NCBI RefSeq assembly: GCF_022478115.1 | Contig: NZ_JAKGSC010000002.1 | Coordinates: 62,001 to 126,000, forward strand | Reading direction: 5' to 3' | From: Tenacibaculum aquimarinum | GTDB lineage: Bacteria; Bacteroidota; Bacteroidia; Flavobacteriales; Flavobacteriaceae | DNA: 64,000 bases | In this document: positions 46,513 through 55,366 of the stretch, piece after piece | Layout: each line of letters starts with the position of its first letter | Position numbering within the stretch: position 1 is the stretch's first letter | The notes under the pieces: model-generated | Told to the model about the DNA's origin: nothing | Seen by the model: the letters and a program-made list of their open reading frames with translations, nothing else | Database searches by the model: none | Program-made: the position numbers and the translations under genes

Positions 46513-48555
46513 ATGAAAAAAATAAAAAACCTTTATACAGCACTTATAATACTTATTATAGTTAGTGCTTGTGCAGATGATAGAGTGCTAGATTTTTTAA
46601 ATACTATAGCACCACCGTCTAATATTTCTGCAAGTTATACTATTACGCAAGACAATACAGGTCTAGTAACTATAACACCAACAGCAGATGGAGCTACATC
46701 TTTTGATGTTTATTTTGGAGATTCAACTCCAGATCCAGAAAGTCTACCTCAAGGACAAAGTGTAGAGCATACTTATGCAGAAGGAACTTATGATGTTAAA
46801 ATTATAGCATATAACTTAAATGGAGATACAGTTGAACACACACAACAATTAGTAGTTTCATTTCAAGCACCTCAAAATTTAGTAGTTGTAATTGAAAATG
46901 ATGCTGCAATATCTAAGCAGGTAAATGTAACAGCAAATGCAGATTTTGCAACAACTTTTGATTTCTTTCCTGGAGATGCTACAAATACACCAGTAACAGG
47001 AAATATTGGAGAAACAATCTCTTACCAATATCAAGACCCTGGAACTTATACAATAGTTGTAGAAGCTAAAGGTGGTGCAATTGCAACAACTCAACACACA
47101 GAAGATTTTGAAGTTACTGAAATTTCAGCACCAGTAGCATCAGCTGCTATACCACCAACTAGAAATGATACAGATGTTATTTCTATCTTTAGTGACGTAT
47201 ACACAAATGTGGCTGGTACAAATACTTTTCCAGATTGGGGACAAGCTGGTCAAGGAAGTGCTTGGGGACCTTTTGATGTAAACGGTGACAATATGTTACA
47301 ATACACAAACTTAAGTTACCAAGGTATTGCTTTTGGTTCGCCACAAGATGTTAGTGGTATGGAGTTTGTACATTTAGATGTATGGACAAAAGACGTTTCT
47401 AGGATAGAAACTTCATTAATAAGTGCTACAAACGGAGAAAAACCAGTTTGGTCTGATTTAACAGCAAATGAGTGGACAAGTATTGATATTCCAATCTCTG
47501 CATTTACTGATCAAGGTTTAACGGTTGCAGATATTCACCAATTAAAATTTGTTGGAGATCCTTGGGCAGCAGGAACTGTTTTTATTGATAACATTTATTT
47601 CTATAAAGCACCATCAAGTGTAGTTACATCAGGTATTCAAGATTTTGAAGGAGCTGCACCAGCATTTACAGCTTTTGGAGATGCTTCAACAGTAGTAGTT
47701 AGTAACCCAGATCAATCAGGTTTAAATACAACAGCAAATACTGCTGAATTTGTAAAACCATCAGGAGCACAAACTTGGGCGGGTTCATTTTTTGATATTT
47801 CAACGCCATTAGATGTAGTAAATTTTAATAAAATTTCTGTTAAAACATGGTCACCGAAAGCAGGAGCAACTGTACGTTTTAAAATAGAAAACTCTGCAGA
47901 TAATACACAGTTTTTAGAAGTAGACGCTACTACAACTGTAACAAATGCTTGGGAAGAATTAACTTTTGATATTACTACAGCAAATCAAAGTTTTACATTT
48001 GATAGATTGGTTATTTTCTTTGACTTTGGAGTCTCAGGAGACGGTTCAACATATTATTATGATGAAATTAATTTAATAAATGATTCAGGAGCAATTGCTC
48101 CAATTGTTTTCCAAGATTTTGAAGGAGCTGCACCAACATTTACAGCTTTTGGAGATGCTGTAACTGGTGTAATTACAAGTCCAGATGTAAGTGGTTTAAA
48201 TACAACTGCCAATGTAGGAGAATTTGTTAAACCATCTGGAGCTCAAACTTGGGCAGGTAGTTTCTTTGATGTTGCTGCTCCTTTAGATTTAAGTGCTCAT
48301 AGCAAGATAACTATTAAAACATGGTCTCCAAAAGCAGGAGCAACTGTACGTTTTAAAATAGAAAACTCTGCAGATAATACCCAGTTCCTTGAAGTAGATG
48401 CAACTACATCTACAACAAATGCTTGGGAAGAATTAAGTTTTGATATATCTTCTGCACCAGCATTTAATTATGATAGAATTGTAATATTCTTTGATTTTGG
48501 TGTTGAAGGAGATGGTTCTACTTATTATTATGATGAATTTACTTTAACTAATTAA
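46513..48555 (+). CDS. Surface glycan-binding lipoprotein (PKD-like and CBM-like domains)
   Basis: A 680-residue lipoprotein (lipobox IVSACADD). Two PKD/Ig-like domains (about 30-205) come first. A beta-sandwich follows that resembles laminarin-binding CBM4-type domains (about 205-375, VYTNVAGTNTFPDWGQ). Two tandem copies of a second sandwich (about 376-525 and 535-680) each contain FEGAAP..FTAFGD, PSGAQTWAGSFFD and the ending DGSTYYYDE. There are no catalytic motifs. Located directly after susD, it fits the SGBP role of holding laminarin at the surface. Confidence 0.85.
   Translation: MKKIKNLYTALIILIIVSACADDRVLDFLNTIAPPSNISASYTITQDNTGLVTITPTADGATSFDVYFGDSTPDPESLPQGQSVEHTYAEGTYDVKIIAYNLNGDTVEHTQQLVVSFQAPQNLVVVIENDAAISKQVNVTANADFATTFDFFPGDATNTPVTGNIGETISYQYQDPGTYTIVVEAKGGAIATTQHTEDFEVTEISAPVASAAIPPTRNDTDVISIFSDVYTNVAGTNTFPDWGQAGQGSAWGPFDVNGDNMLQYTNLSYQGIAFGSPQDVSGMEFVHLDVWTKDVSRIETSLISATNGEKPVWSDLTANEWTSIDIPISAFTDQGLTVADIHQLKFVGDPWAAGTVFIDNIYFYKAPSSVVTSGIQDFEGAAPAFTAFGDASTVVVSNPDQSGLNTTANTAEFVKPSGAQTWAGSFFDISTPLDVVNFNKISVKTWSPKAGATVRFKIENSADNTQFLEVDATTTVTNAWEELTFDITTANQSFTFDRLVIFFDFGVSGDGSTYYYDEINLINDSGAIAPIVFQDFEGAAPTFTAFGDAVTGVITSPDVSGLNTTANVGEFVKPSGAQTWAGSFFDVAAPLDLSAHSKITIKTWSPKAGATVRFKIENSADNTQFLEVDATTSTTNAWEELSFDISSAPAFNYDRIVIFFDFGVEGDGSTYYYDEFTLTN
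47641..48552 (+). repeat. Tandem duplication (474-bp period) inside the glycan-binding lipoprotein gene
   Basis: The second copy is offset by exactly 474 bases. An apparently unbroken identical run of about 50 bases (47857 onward and 48331 onward) lies within it. The duplication encodes the two C-terminal binding modules. Confidence 0.85.
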
Positions 48556-48574
48556 GATATAAAAACAGATAATT

Positions 48575-49468
48575 ATGAAGAATACTAAATATATATATGT
48601 TTTAATATTATCTTTAATATTAGCATTTAATAGTTGTCAAGAAAACGACTACGAGTTTGGAGATATTATTACTCCATCGAATATAGAAATAACAGCAGAA
48701 ATTGTTGGTCAAGATGCAGCAAACCCTGACGGAGACGGAAGTGGTGTGGTTAATTTTACGACAACGGCAAATAATGCTATTTCTTACAAATATGTTGATC
48801 CTAATGGAGTTGAACATTTATCATTATCGGGTAAACAATCAATTAGTTTTAGTGATTTAGGATTAAACACCTACACTGTAAACGTTGTTGTTTCTGGTAC
48901 AGGAGGAATTTCAGCGAGTAAAACGATACAAGTACAAGTTTTATCAACATATTCTCCGCCAGCAGATTTATTAGATAAATTAGTTGGTTCAGGTTCTAGA
49001 ACTTGGAGAATAAAAGCAGAAGTACCTGGACATTTTGGTTTAGGACCTGTTGGAGGAACTACTCCAGTAGAATGGTATGGAGCTGGACCAAATGAAAAAG
49101 ATGGTTTAGGAATATACGATGATGCTTATATTTTTAATGCTGATGGTACATTTATGCACATAACTAACGGAACAATTTTCGGTAGAGATCCTCATATAGT
49201 TAATGATCTAGGTCCAAACACTACAGGTAATGTTAATGGTGCTGATATTGAAAACTATCCTTATGGAGACATTGCTGCAAATTGGTCTATTACTGCACCA
49301 GGAGGTACAGAAACAATTAATTTAACGGGTCTTGCTTTTTTAGGTTATTATACTGGTGGAAATCATTCTTACCAAATTTTTAATAGAGATAATCCTAATG
49401 AAATGGTTATAAAAACTACAGATGCTGCTAGTGATTTTGATTGGTGGTTTATAATAACAAGTAATTAA
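48575..49468 (+). CDS. Second surface glycan-binding lipoprotein (PKD-like)
   Basis: A 297-residue lipoprotein (lipobox FNSCQEND). An N-terminal Ig/PKD-like domain (about 30-125, PSNIEITAEIVGQDAANPDG) closely resembles the N-terminal module of the GH16 enzyme encoded next. The C-terminal half (from GSGSRTWRIK) is rich in aromatic residues (WYGAGPNEKDGLGIYDDAYIF split over residues 170-190, and DWWFI) and has no recognised catalytic acid pair. The likely role is binding glucan at the surface. It lies 19 bases after the larger SGBP and 5 before the GH16 gene. Confidence 0.75.
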   Translation: MKNTKYIYVLILSLILAFNSCQENDYEFGDIITPSNIEITAEIVGQDAANPDGDGSGVVNFTTTANNAISYKYVDPNGVEHLSLSGKQSISFSDLGLNTYTVNVVVSGTGGISASKTIQVQVLSTYSPPADLLDKLVGSGSRTWRIKAEVPGHFGLGPVGGTTPVEWYGAGPNEKDGLGIYDDAYIFNADGTFMHITNGTIFGRDPHIVNDLGPNTTGNVNGADIENYPYGDIAANWSITAPGGTETINLTGLAFLGYYTGGNHSYQIFNRDNPNEMVIKTTDAASDFDWWFIITSN

Positions 49469-49473
49469 AAAAC

Positions 49474-50571
49474 ATGAAAAACTTTATAATAAAAGAATTT
49501 CAGTTATTAATAATTATATTTTTGGTCAGTATTATCTCCTCATGCTCAGGTGTAGGAGATGATTCTTTACCAACAGGAAGTCAGGATGTTATTCCAAGTA
49601 ATCTTGTAATTAATATTACTGTTGTTGGTCAAAACACTGCAAATCCAAATGGAAATGGTTCAGGAGAAATTAATGTAACAGCTTCTGCTTCAAACACAGA
49701 AAGTTATAAAATTGAATTTGGTGACGGTAATCAAGTTAGTAATACTTCCGGAAACGCATCACATACGTATACTCAAGATGGTACAAATTCTTATACTATA
49801 AAAGTATTTGCAACTTCTAGTACAGGAAATTCAATAGGAGATTTCAAATCTGTAAATGTGTATGTTAATCAGTCTGGTTTATCACTTATTTGGTCAGATG
49901 AGTTTAATACCGATGGAGCACCAGATACATCTAAATGGGGTTATGATATTGGAAGAGGTAATAACGGTTGGGGTAATGGAGAGTCTCAATATTATACTGA
50001 TAGATCAGATAATGTAATAGTAGAAGACGGATTTTTAAAAATTACAGCAAAAAAAGAAAATTACCAAGGAGCGGAGTATACTTCTACAAGGTTGCAAACT
50101 CTAGGTAAATTTGATTTTAAATATGGTGTTGTAGAAGTTAGAGCAAAACTACCGGAAGGAGGTGGAACTTGGCCAGCAGTTTGGATGCTAGGTTCTAATT
50201 TTACTTCAGTTGGTTGGCCAGCTTGTGGAGAAGTAGATATTATGGAACATGTTGGAAACGATCAAAATAAAATACATGGAACTTTACATTATCCAGGTAA
50301 TTCTGGTGGTAATGGAAATGGAAACTCAACAACAATAGCTAATGTTAGTTCTCAATTTCATGTTTATAAAACAGAATGGACTAACGAATCAATAAAATTC
50401 TTTGTTGATGATGTAGAATTTCATTCTTTTAACAATTCTTCAAACGTACCTTTTAATCATAACTTCTTTTTCATCTTAAATGTAGCTATGGGTGGAAGTT
50501 TTGGAGGAAGTATAGACAGTAGTTTTTCTCAATCTACCATGGAAATAGATTATATAAGAGTTTACCAATAA
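49474..50571 (+). CDS. GH16 endo-beta-1,3-glucanase (laminarinase) lipoprotein
   Basis: A 365-residue lipoprotein (lipobox ISSCSGVG). A PKD-like domain (about 40-135) precedes the GH16 jelly roll, which begins at LIWSDEFNTDG. The catalytic signature E253-V-D-I-M-E258 has nucleophile E253, assisting D255 and acid/base E258; the extra Met in ExDxME is the laminarinase type. WPAVWMLG and the ending YIRVYQ are typical. It probably cuts laminarin at the cell surface before SusCD import. A terminator-like hairpin follows. Confidence 0.93.
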   Translation: MKNFIIKEFQLLIIIFLVSIISSCSGVGDDSLPTGSQDVIPSNLVINITVVGQNTANPNGNGSGEINVTASASNTESYKIEFGDGNQVSNTSGNASHTYTQDGTNSYTIKVFATSSTGNSIGDFKSVNVYVNQSGLSLIWSDEFNTDGAPDTSKWGYDIGRGNNGWGNGESQYYTDRSDNVIVEDGFLKITAKKENYQGAEYTSTRLQTLGKFDFKYGVVEVRAKLPEGGGTWPAVWMLGSNFTSVGWPACGEVDIMEHVGNDQNKIHGTLHYPGNSGGNGNGNSTTIANVSSQFHVYKTEWTNESIKFFVDDVEFHSFNNSSNVPFNHNFFFILNVAMGGSFGGSIDSSFSQSTMEIDYIRVYQ

Positions 50572-50591
50572 TTATTTGAATTAAGTTTAAT

Positions 50592-50619
50592 GAGGTTAAT
50601 TCTTTCATGTATTAACCTC
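50592..50619 (+). terminator. Terminator/attenuator hairpin after the GH16 gene
   Basis: GAGGTTAAT pairs perfectly with ATTAACCTC around a 10-base loop, followed by TTTTAC. It splits the surface module (susC to GH16) from the downstream enzymes and transporter. Confidence 0.65.
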
Positions 50620-50649
50620 TTTTACTTCTTGTAAAAATAAATTTCTAAA

Positions 50650-51918
50650 ATGAAAAACAGCATTTTTTACACATTACTTATACTATTTTTAATTGTTGGT
50701 GCTTGTAACACTTCAACAGATAAAATTTTTATTGAAGAAACTAAAAGAGGGTTTAAACTAAAAGTTAATAATAAAGATTTTTTTATAAATGGAATGAATT
50801 GGGATTATTTTCCAATAGGTACTAATTATGAATACAGTCTTTGGAATCAATCTGATGAAACCATAAAAAAAGCGCTAGATTCAGAAATGAGTTTACTGAA
50901 AGAAATGGGCGTAAATGCTATTCGTCAATATACTGGAGTTCCTCCCAAATGGATAAAATACATTTATAAAAATTACGGTATTTATACGATGCTTAACCAT
51001 TCATTTGGGCGTTATGGACTTACAATTGATGGTAAACTTATGGAAAATACCCAGTATGGTGATTCTAGAGTAGAGAAGTTACTTGTATCCGAAGTAAAAG
51101 AATTAGCAAATAATTATAAGAATACACCTGGTTTATTAATGTATTTATTAGGTAATGAAAATAACTACGGGCTTTTTTGGGAAGGTGCTGAAACAAAAAA
51201 TATACCATCAGAGGATAAAACTTCAGAGAAGTTAGCTACAGCTTTATATAAGCTATTTAACAAAGCTGCTATTGAGATGAAAACAATTGACAAAAATCAT
51301 CCAGTTGCAATGTGTAATGGAGATTTAATGTTTATAGATATTATAGCAAAAGAATGTAAAGATGTAGATGTTTTTGGAACAAATGTATATAGAGGTATTT
51401 CTTTTAGAGATGCTTTTGAAGAGGTTAAAAAGCAACTAAATAAACCAATATTATTTACAGAGTTTGGGGCAGATGCTTTTAACGCTCTAAATAAAACAGA
51501 AGATGAAGAAGATCAGGCATATTATCTTAAAGGAAATTGGAAAGAAATTTATGAAAATGCAGCAGGTTTAGGGAATTCAGAAAATTGTATAGGTGGTTTT
51601 ACTTTTCAATTTAGTGATGGTTGGTGGAAATATGGACAAACCAAAAATCTAAATGTTCATGATACAAATGCATCTTGGGCTAATAAAGGGTATGCAAAAG
51701 ATTTTTTACCTGAAGTTAATAATATGAATGAAGAATGGTTTGGGATTTGTGAAAAAGGACAAACAAATAAAGAAGGTCTATACTCATTAAAACCAAGAGT
51801 TGCGTATTATGTTTTAAAAGAGGTACATCAATTTTATCCATATGCAGATGATGCAAATCAAACTTCAATAAACGAGTATTTTAAAAATATAAATATGGCT
51901 GAGGCTGTAAATAAATAA
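50650..51918 (+). CDS. Clan GH-A glycoside hydrolase lipoprotein (GH2-TIM-barrel/GH158-like), family unassigned
   Basis: A 422-residue lipoprotein (lipobox IVGACNTS). A single (beta/alpha)8 barrel shows NGMNWDYFP near the first strand, acid/base E170 in LLGNENNYG and nucleophile E271 in LFTEFGADAF. The spacing of about 100 residues between them is that of clan GH-A. The sequence is closest in feel to stand-alone GH2-type barrels and to GH158 endo-beta-1,3-glucanases; I cannot choose. By neighbours it should act on laminarin oligosaccharides in the periplasm. Confidence 0.75.
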   Translation: MKNSIFYTLLILFLIVGACNTSTDKIFIEETKRGFKLKVNNKDFFINGMNWDYFPIGTNYEYSLWNQSDETIKKALDSEMSLLKEMGVNAIRQYTGVPPKWIKYIYKNYGIYTMLNHSFGRYGLTIDGKLMENTQYGDSRVEKLLVSEVKELANNYKNTPGLLMYLLGNENNYGLFWEGAETKNIPSEDKTSEKLATALYKLFNKAAIEMKTIDKNHPVAMCNGDLMFIDIIAKECKDVDVFGTNVYRGISFRDAFEEVKKQLNKPILFTEFGADAFNALNKTEDEEDQAYYLKGNWKEIYENAAGLGNSENCIGGFTFQFSDGWWKYGQTKNLNVHDTNASWANKGYAKDFLPEVNNMNEEWFGICEKGQTNKEGLYSLKPRVAYYVLKEVHQFYPYADDANQTSINEYFKNINMAEAVNK

Positions 51919-51931
51919 GAAGAGTAACAAA

Positions 51932-54900
51932 ATGATTGAAACTTTAACCAAAAATAAAGAAGTTAACATAACGGAAGTTCAAATAGACGGAGAATCTTTT
52001 TTTAAGATATCTAACAATGATGAAATGCGTCCGTTTTTTATGAGTATCGTAAGCGACTCAAATCATTGGTTGTTTATTTCTAGTAACGGAGGTTTAACAG
52101 CTGGTAGACAAAATGCACAATCTGCATTATTTCCTTATTATACAGATGATAAAATTACAGAATCTGCCGATATTACAGGAAGTAAATCTATTTTTCAAGT
52201 AGAAAAAGATGGTGAAGTTCATGTTTGGGAGCCTTTTTCTGAACGTTTCGAAGGACGTTTTGAAACTACAAGAAACTTGTATAAAAACACCTATGGAAAC
52301 AAAGTAGTGTTTGAAGAAATAAATCACGATTTAGAACTTACTTTTCAATATGAATGGAGTTCAAGTAATGAGTATGGCTTTGTAAGAAAAAGTAAATTAA
52401 GCAACAATTCAAACGCTACAGTAAACGTAAATATACTTGATGGGATTCAAAATATTTTACCTTATGGTGTAGGTAGCGATTTACAAAATGCTAGTAGTAA
52501 TCTTGTAGATGCCTATAAACGAAGTGAGTTAGAAGAAAAAACGGGTCTTGGTTTGTTTGCTTTAAGTGCAATTATTGTTGATAAAGCAGAACCAAGTGAA
52601 GCATTAAAAACAAACGTTGTTTGGTCTTTAGGCTTAGAAAATCCTAAATATTTATTATCATCATTACAACTAAAAAACTTCAGAAAAAAAATACCAATAC
52701 ATCAAGAAGTTGATGTTAAAGCAGAAAAAGGAGCTTACTTTATTAATAAAGAAGTAACGTTAGCTTCAAAAGAAACAAAACAATGGATGTTTGTTGCCAA
52801 TGTAAATCAAACTCATTCTGGAGTTTCAGCACTATCAAACGCTATTATAAATGATAATCAATTAGCTAAAAAGGTAAATGATAATGTTGCTTTAGGTACT
52901 CAAAATTTAATAAAATTAAATGCAACCTCAGATGGTTTACAGTTAACTGCGGATAATTTTAGAGATACACGTCATTTTTCAAACACATTATTTAATATAA
53001 TGCGAGGTGGAATTTTTGATGATAATTACACTGTAGAAAAATGGGATTTTAAAAACTACATAGAAAAAGCCAACAAAAAAGTAGCAAGAACAAACGAAAC
53101 TGTAATTAATAATTTATCAGAGAAGTTTACTGTTTCAACATTAAAAGAAATAGCAAGTAACACTGATGATAGTAATTTTAGACGTTTGTGTTTAGAATAC
53201 ATGCCATTAAAATTTAGTAGAAGACACGGAGATCCAAGTAGACCTTGGAACAAGTTTTCTATAAACACACGTAATGATGATGGTTCTAAAATATTAGATT
53301 ACGAAGGAAACTGGAGAGATATTTTTCAGAACTGGGAAGCTTTAGCGCATTCTTATCCAGATTTTATTGAAAGTATGATTCATAAGTTTCTAAACGCCAC
53401 AACTTTTGATGGTTATAATCCATACAGAGTTACCAAAGGTGGTTTTGATTGGGAAACAGTAGAACCAGAAGATCCTTGGAGTTATATTGGTTATTGGGGA
53501 GATCATCAAATAATTTATTTACTAAAGTTTTTAGAGTTTATAGAAAAACATCAACCTAAAAAATTAGAAAGCTTTTTTACTAAGGATTTGTTTGTGTATG
53601 CAAATGTTCCTTATAAAATCAAACAGTATCAAGATTTATTAAAGAATCCTAAAGATACAATTGAGTTTGATAAAGAATTAGACCATAAAATTCGTCAAGA
53701 ACGAGAAGAATTAGGTGCAGACGGAGCTTTATTAAGAGATGAAAATAGGTTTATTGTTAAAGTTAATTTTATTGAAAAGATATTAGCAACAACCTTAGCT
53801 AAATTATCAAATTTTATACCTGAAGGTGGTATTTGGATGAACACGCAACGTCCGGAATGGAACGATGCTAACAATGCCTTGGTTGGTAATGGAGTATCAA
53901 TGGTAACGTTGTATTATTTACGTCGTTTTTTACAATTTTTTAAAGAAGCATTTAATAATTCTGAAGAAAATAGTTTTGAAGTTTCAAAAGAGTTGGTAGA
54001 TTTTTTCCATGATATTGTAAATACTTTTGATGAGCACAAAAACATACTCTCTGGAAGTGTTAATAATACACAACGTAAAGAGGTTTTAGATGGTTTAGGT
54101 AAAGCAGGAAGTAATTTTAGAAACAATGTATATAAAACTTCTTTTTCTGGAAGAAAAGAAACCATTACAAAAGAAGAATTACAGCACTTTGTAACAATAA
54201 GTTTAGCATATTTAGAGCATTCAATAAAAGCTAATAAACGTAGTGATAATTTATATCATGCATATAACTTAATGACTATTGAGGATAATAAGAACGTATC
54301 TATTTCCTATTTAGATGAAATGTTAGAAGGCCAGGTTTCTGTTTTAAGTTCAGGTTTTTTATCTCCTAAAGAATCTTTAGAGGTATTAGATGCAATGAAA
54401 CAAAGTAAGTTGTTTAGAGAAGATCAATACAGTTATATATTGTATCCAAATAAAGAGTTAAAAGGATTTATTGCGCGTAATAATGTGCCAAAACAATTGA
54501 TAGAAAAATCAGTCTTTCTTCAACAATTAATAAAACAAGGAAATACTCAAATTATAGAAAAAGATATAAATAACGAGTATCATTTTAATGGTAATTTTAA
54601 AAATAAAAATGATGTAATTGAAGCATTAAATACTATTAAAATTCAAGTTTTTTTATCTGAAAAAGAAATTATACTTCAAATTTTTGAAGAAGTATTTAAT
54701 CACAAAGCATTTACAGGTAGATCCGGAACTTTTTATGGTTATGAAGGTTTGGGTTCTATTTATTGGCACATGGTTTCTAAGTTATTGTTAGCTGTTCAGG
54801 AAAGTTGTTTAATAGCTATAAATGAAGGTGAAAGTGATGAGCTTGTAGGTAAATTATTAGAACATTATTACGAAATTAATGCTGGTATTGGAGTTCATAA

Positions 54901-55363
54901 ATCGCCCACTTTATATGGTGCTTTTCCAACGGATCCATATTCTCATACGCCAGCAGGTAAAGGAGCCCAGCAACCAGGAATGACTGGTCAAGTAAAAGAA
55001 GATGTTTTATGTCGTTTTGGTGAATTAGGTGTGTTTGTTTCAGAAGGAAAGTTAAATTTTAATCCGTGTTTATTAAAAAAAGACGAATTCTTATCTGAAA
55101 ACAAAACTTTTAATTACATAGATATTTTCAAAAATGAAAAAGAACTTCAGTTACAACCTCAGATGTTAGCATTAACATATTGTCAAGTTCCAATTGTATA
55201 TGAAATAGCAAGTGACAATAGAGTAGAAGTAATAGATAATAAGGGTCAAATAGTGGGAATTGAAAGTTTAACACTAAATGAGAATATTAGTAAAAAAATA
55301 TTTAATAGAACTGGAGAAATAGTCCAAATTAATGTATTCATTAAAAAAGATGTTTTAAAATAG
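51932..55363 (+). CDS. GH149-like beta-1,3-oligoglucan phosphorylase
   Basis: A 1143-residue protein without a signal peptide, hence cytoplasmic. An N-terminal beta-sandwich (about 1-300) is followed by an (alpha/alpha)6 barrel with the segment NTQRPEWNDANNALVGNG, where D645 corresponds to the proton-donor Asp of GH94-type phosphorylases. A long C-terminal part contains GRSGTFYGYEGLGSIYWHM and AFPTDPYSHTPAGKGAQQPG. The length of about 1100 residues fits GH149 (or the related GH161) rather than GH94 (about 800). Expected reaction: beta-1,3-glucan oligosaccharide plus phosphate gives alpha-glucose-1-phosphate. It follows the GH-A gene by 13 bases and precedes GH17 by 3. Confidence 0.82.
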   Translation: MIETLTKNKEVNITEVQIDGESFFKISNNDEMRPFFMSIVSDSNHWLFISSNGGLTAGRQNAQSALFPYYTDDKITESADITGSKSIFQVEKDGEVHVWEPFSERFEGRFETTRNLYKNTYGNKVVFEEINHDLELTFQYEWSSSNEYGFVRKSKLSNNSNATVNVNILDGIQNILPYGVGSDLQNASSNLVDAYKRSELEEKTGLGLFALSAIIVDKAEPSEALKTNVVWSLGLENPKYLLSSLQLKNFRKKIPIHQEVDVKAEKGAYFINKEVTLASKETKQWMFVANVNQTHSGVSALSNAIINDNQLAKKVNDNVALGTQNLIKLNATSDGLQLTADNFRDTRHFSNTLFNIMRGGIFDDNYTVEKWDFKNYIEKANKKVARTNETVINNLSEKFTVSTLKEIASNTDDSNFRRLCLEYMPLKFSRRHGDPSRPWNKFSINTRNDDGSKILDYEGNWRDIFQNWEALAHSYPDFIESMIHKFLNATTFDGYNPYRVTKGGFDWETVEPEDPWSYIGYWGDHQIIYLLKFLEFIEKHQPKKLESFFTKDLFVYANVPYKIKQYQDLLKNPKDTIEFDKELDHKIRQEREELGADGALLRDENRFIVKVNFIEKILATTLAKLSNFIPEGGIWMNTQRPEWNDANNALVGNGVSMVTLYYLRRFLQFFKEAFNNSEENSFEVSKELVDFFHDIVNTFDEHKNILSGSVNNTQRKEVLDGLGKAGSNFRNNVYKTSFSGRKETITKEELQHFVTISLAYLEHSIKANKRSDNLYHAYNLMTIEDNKNVSISYLDEMLEGQVSVLSSGFLSPKESLEVLDAMKQSKLFREDQYSYILYPNKELKGFIARNNVPKQLIEKSVFLQQLIKQGNTQIIEKDINNEYHFNGNFKNKNDVIEALNTIKIQVFLSEKEIILQIFEEVFNHKAFTGRSGTFYGYEGLGSIYWHMVSKLLLAVQESCLIAINEGESDELVGKLLEHYYEINAGIGVHKSPTLYGAFPTDPYSHTPAGKGAQQPGMTGQVKEDVLCRFGELGVFVSEGKLNFNPCLLKKDEFLSENKTFNYIDIFKNEKELQLQPQMLALTYCQVPIVYEIASDNRVEVIDNKGQIVGIESLTLNENISKKIFNRTGEIVQINVFIKKDVLK

Positions 55364-55366
55364 AAA

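Noticed and set aside
47641..48552. CRISPR-like or other non-coding repeat array
   Set aside because: Only two long copies, in frame within a lipoprotein gene, encoding protein domains.
51932..55363. GH94 cellobiose phosphorylase
   Set aside because: The protein is about 300 residues longer than typical GH94 enzymes and sits in a laminarin operon; GH149 (or GH161) fits better.
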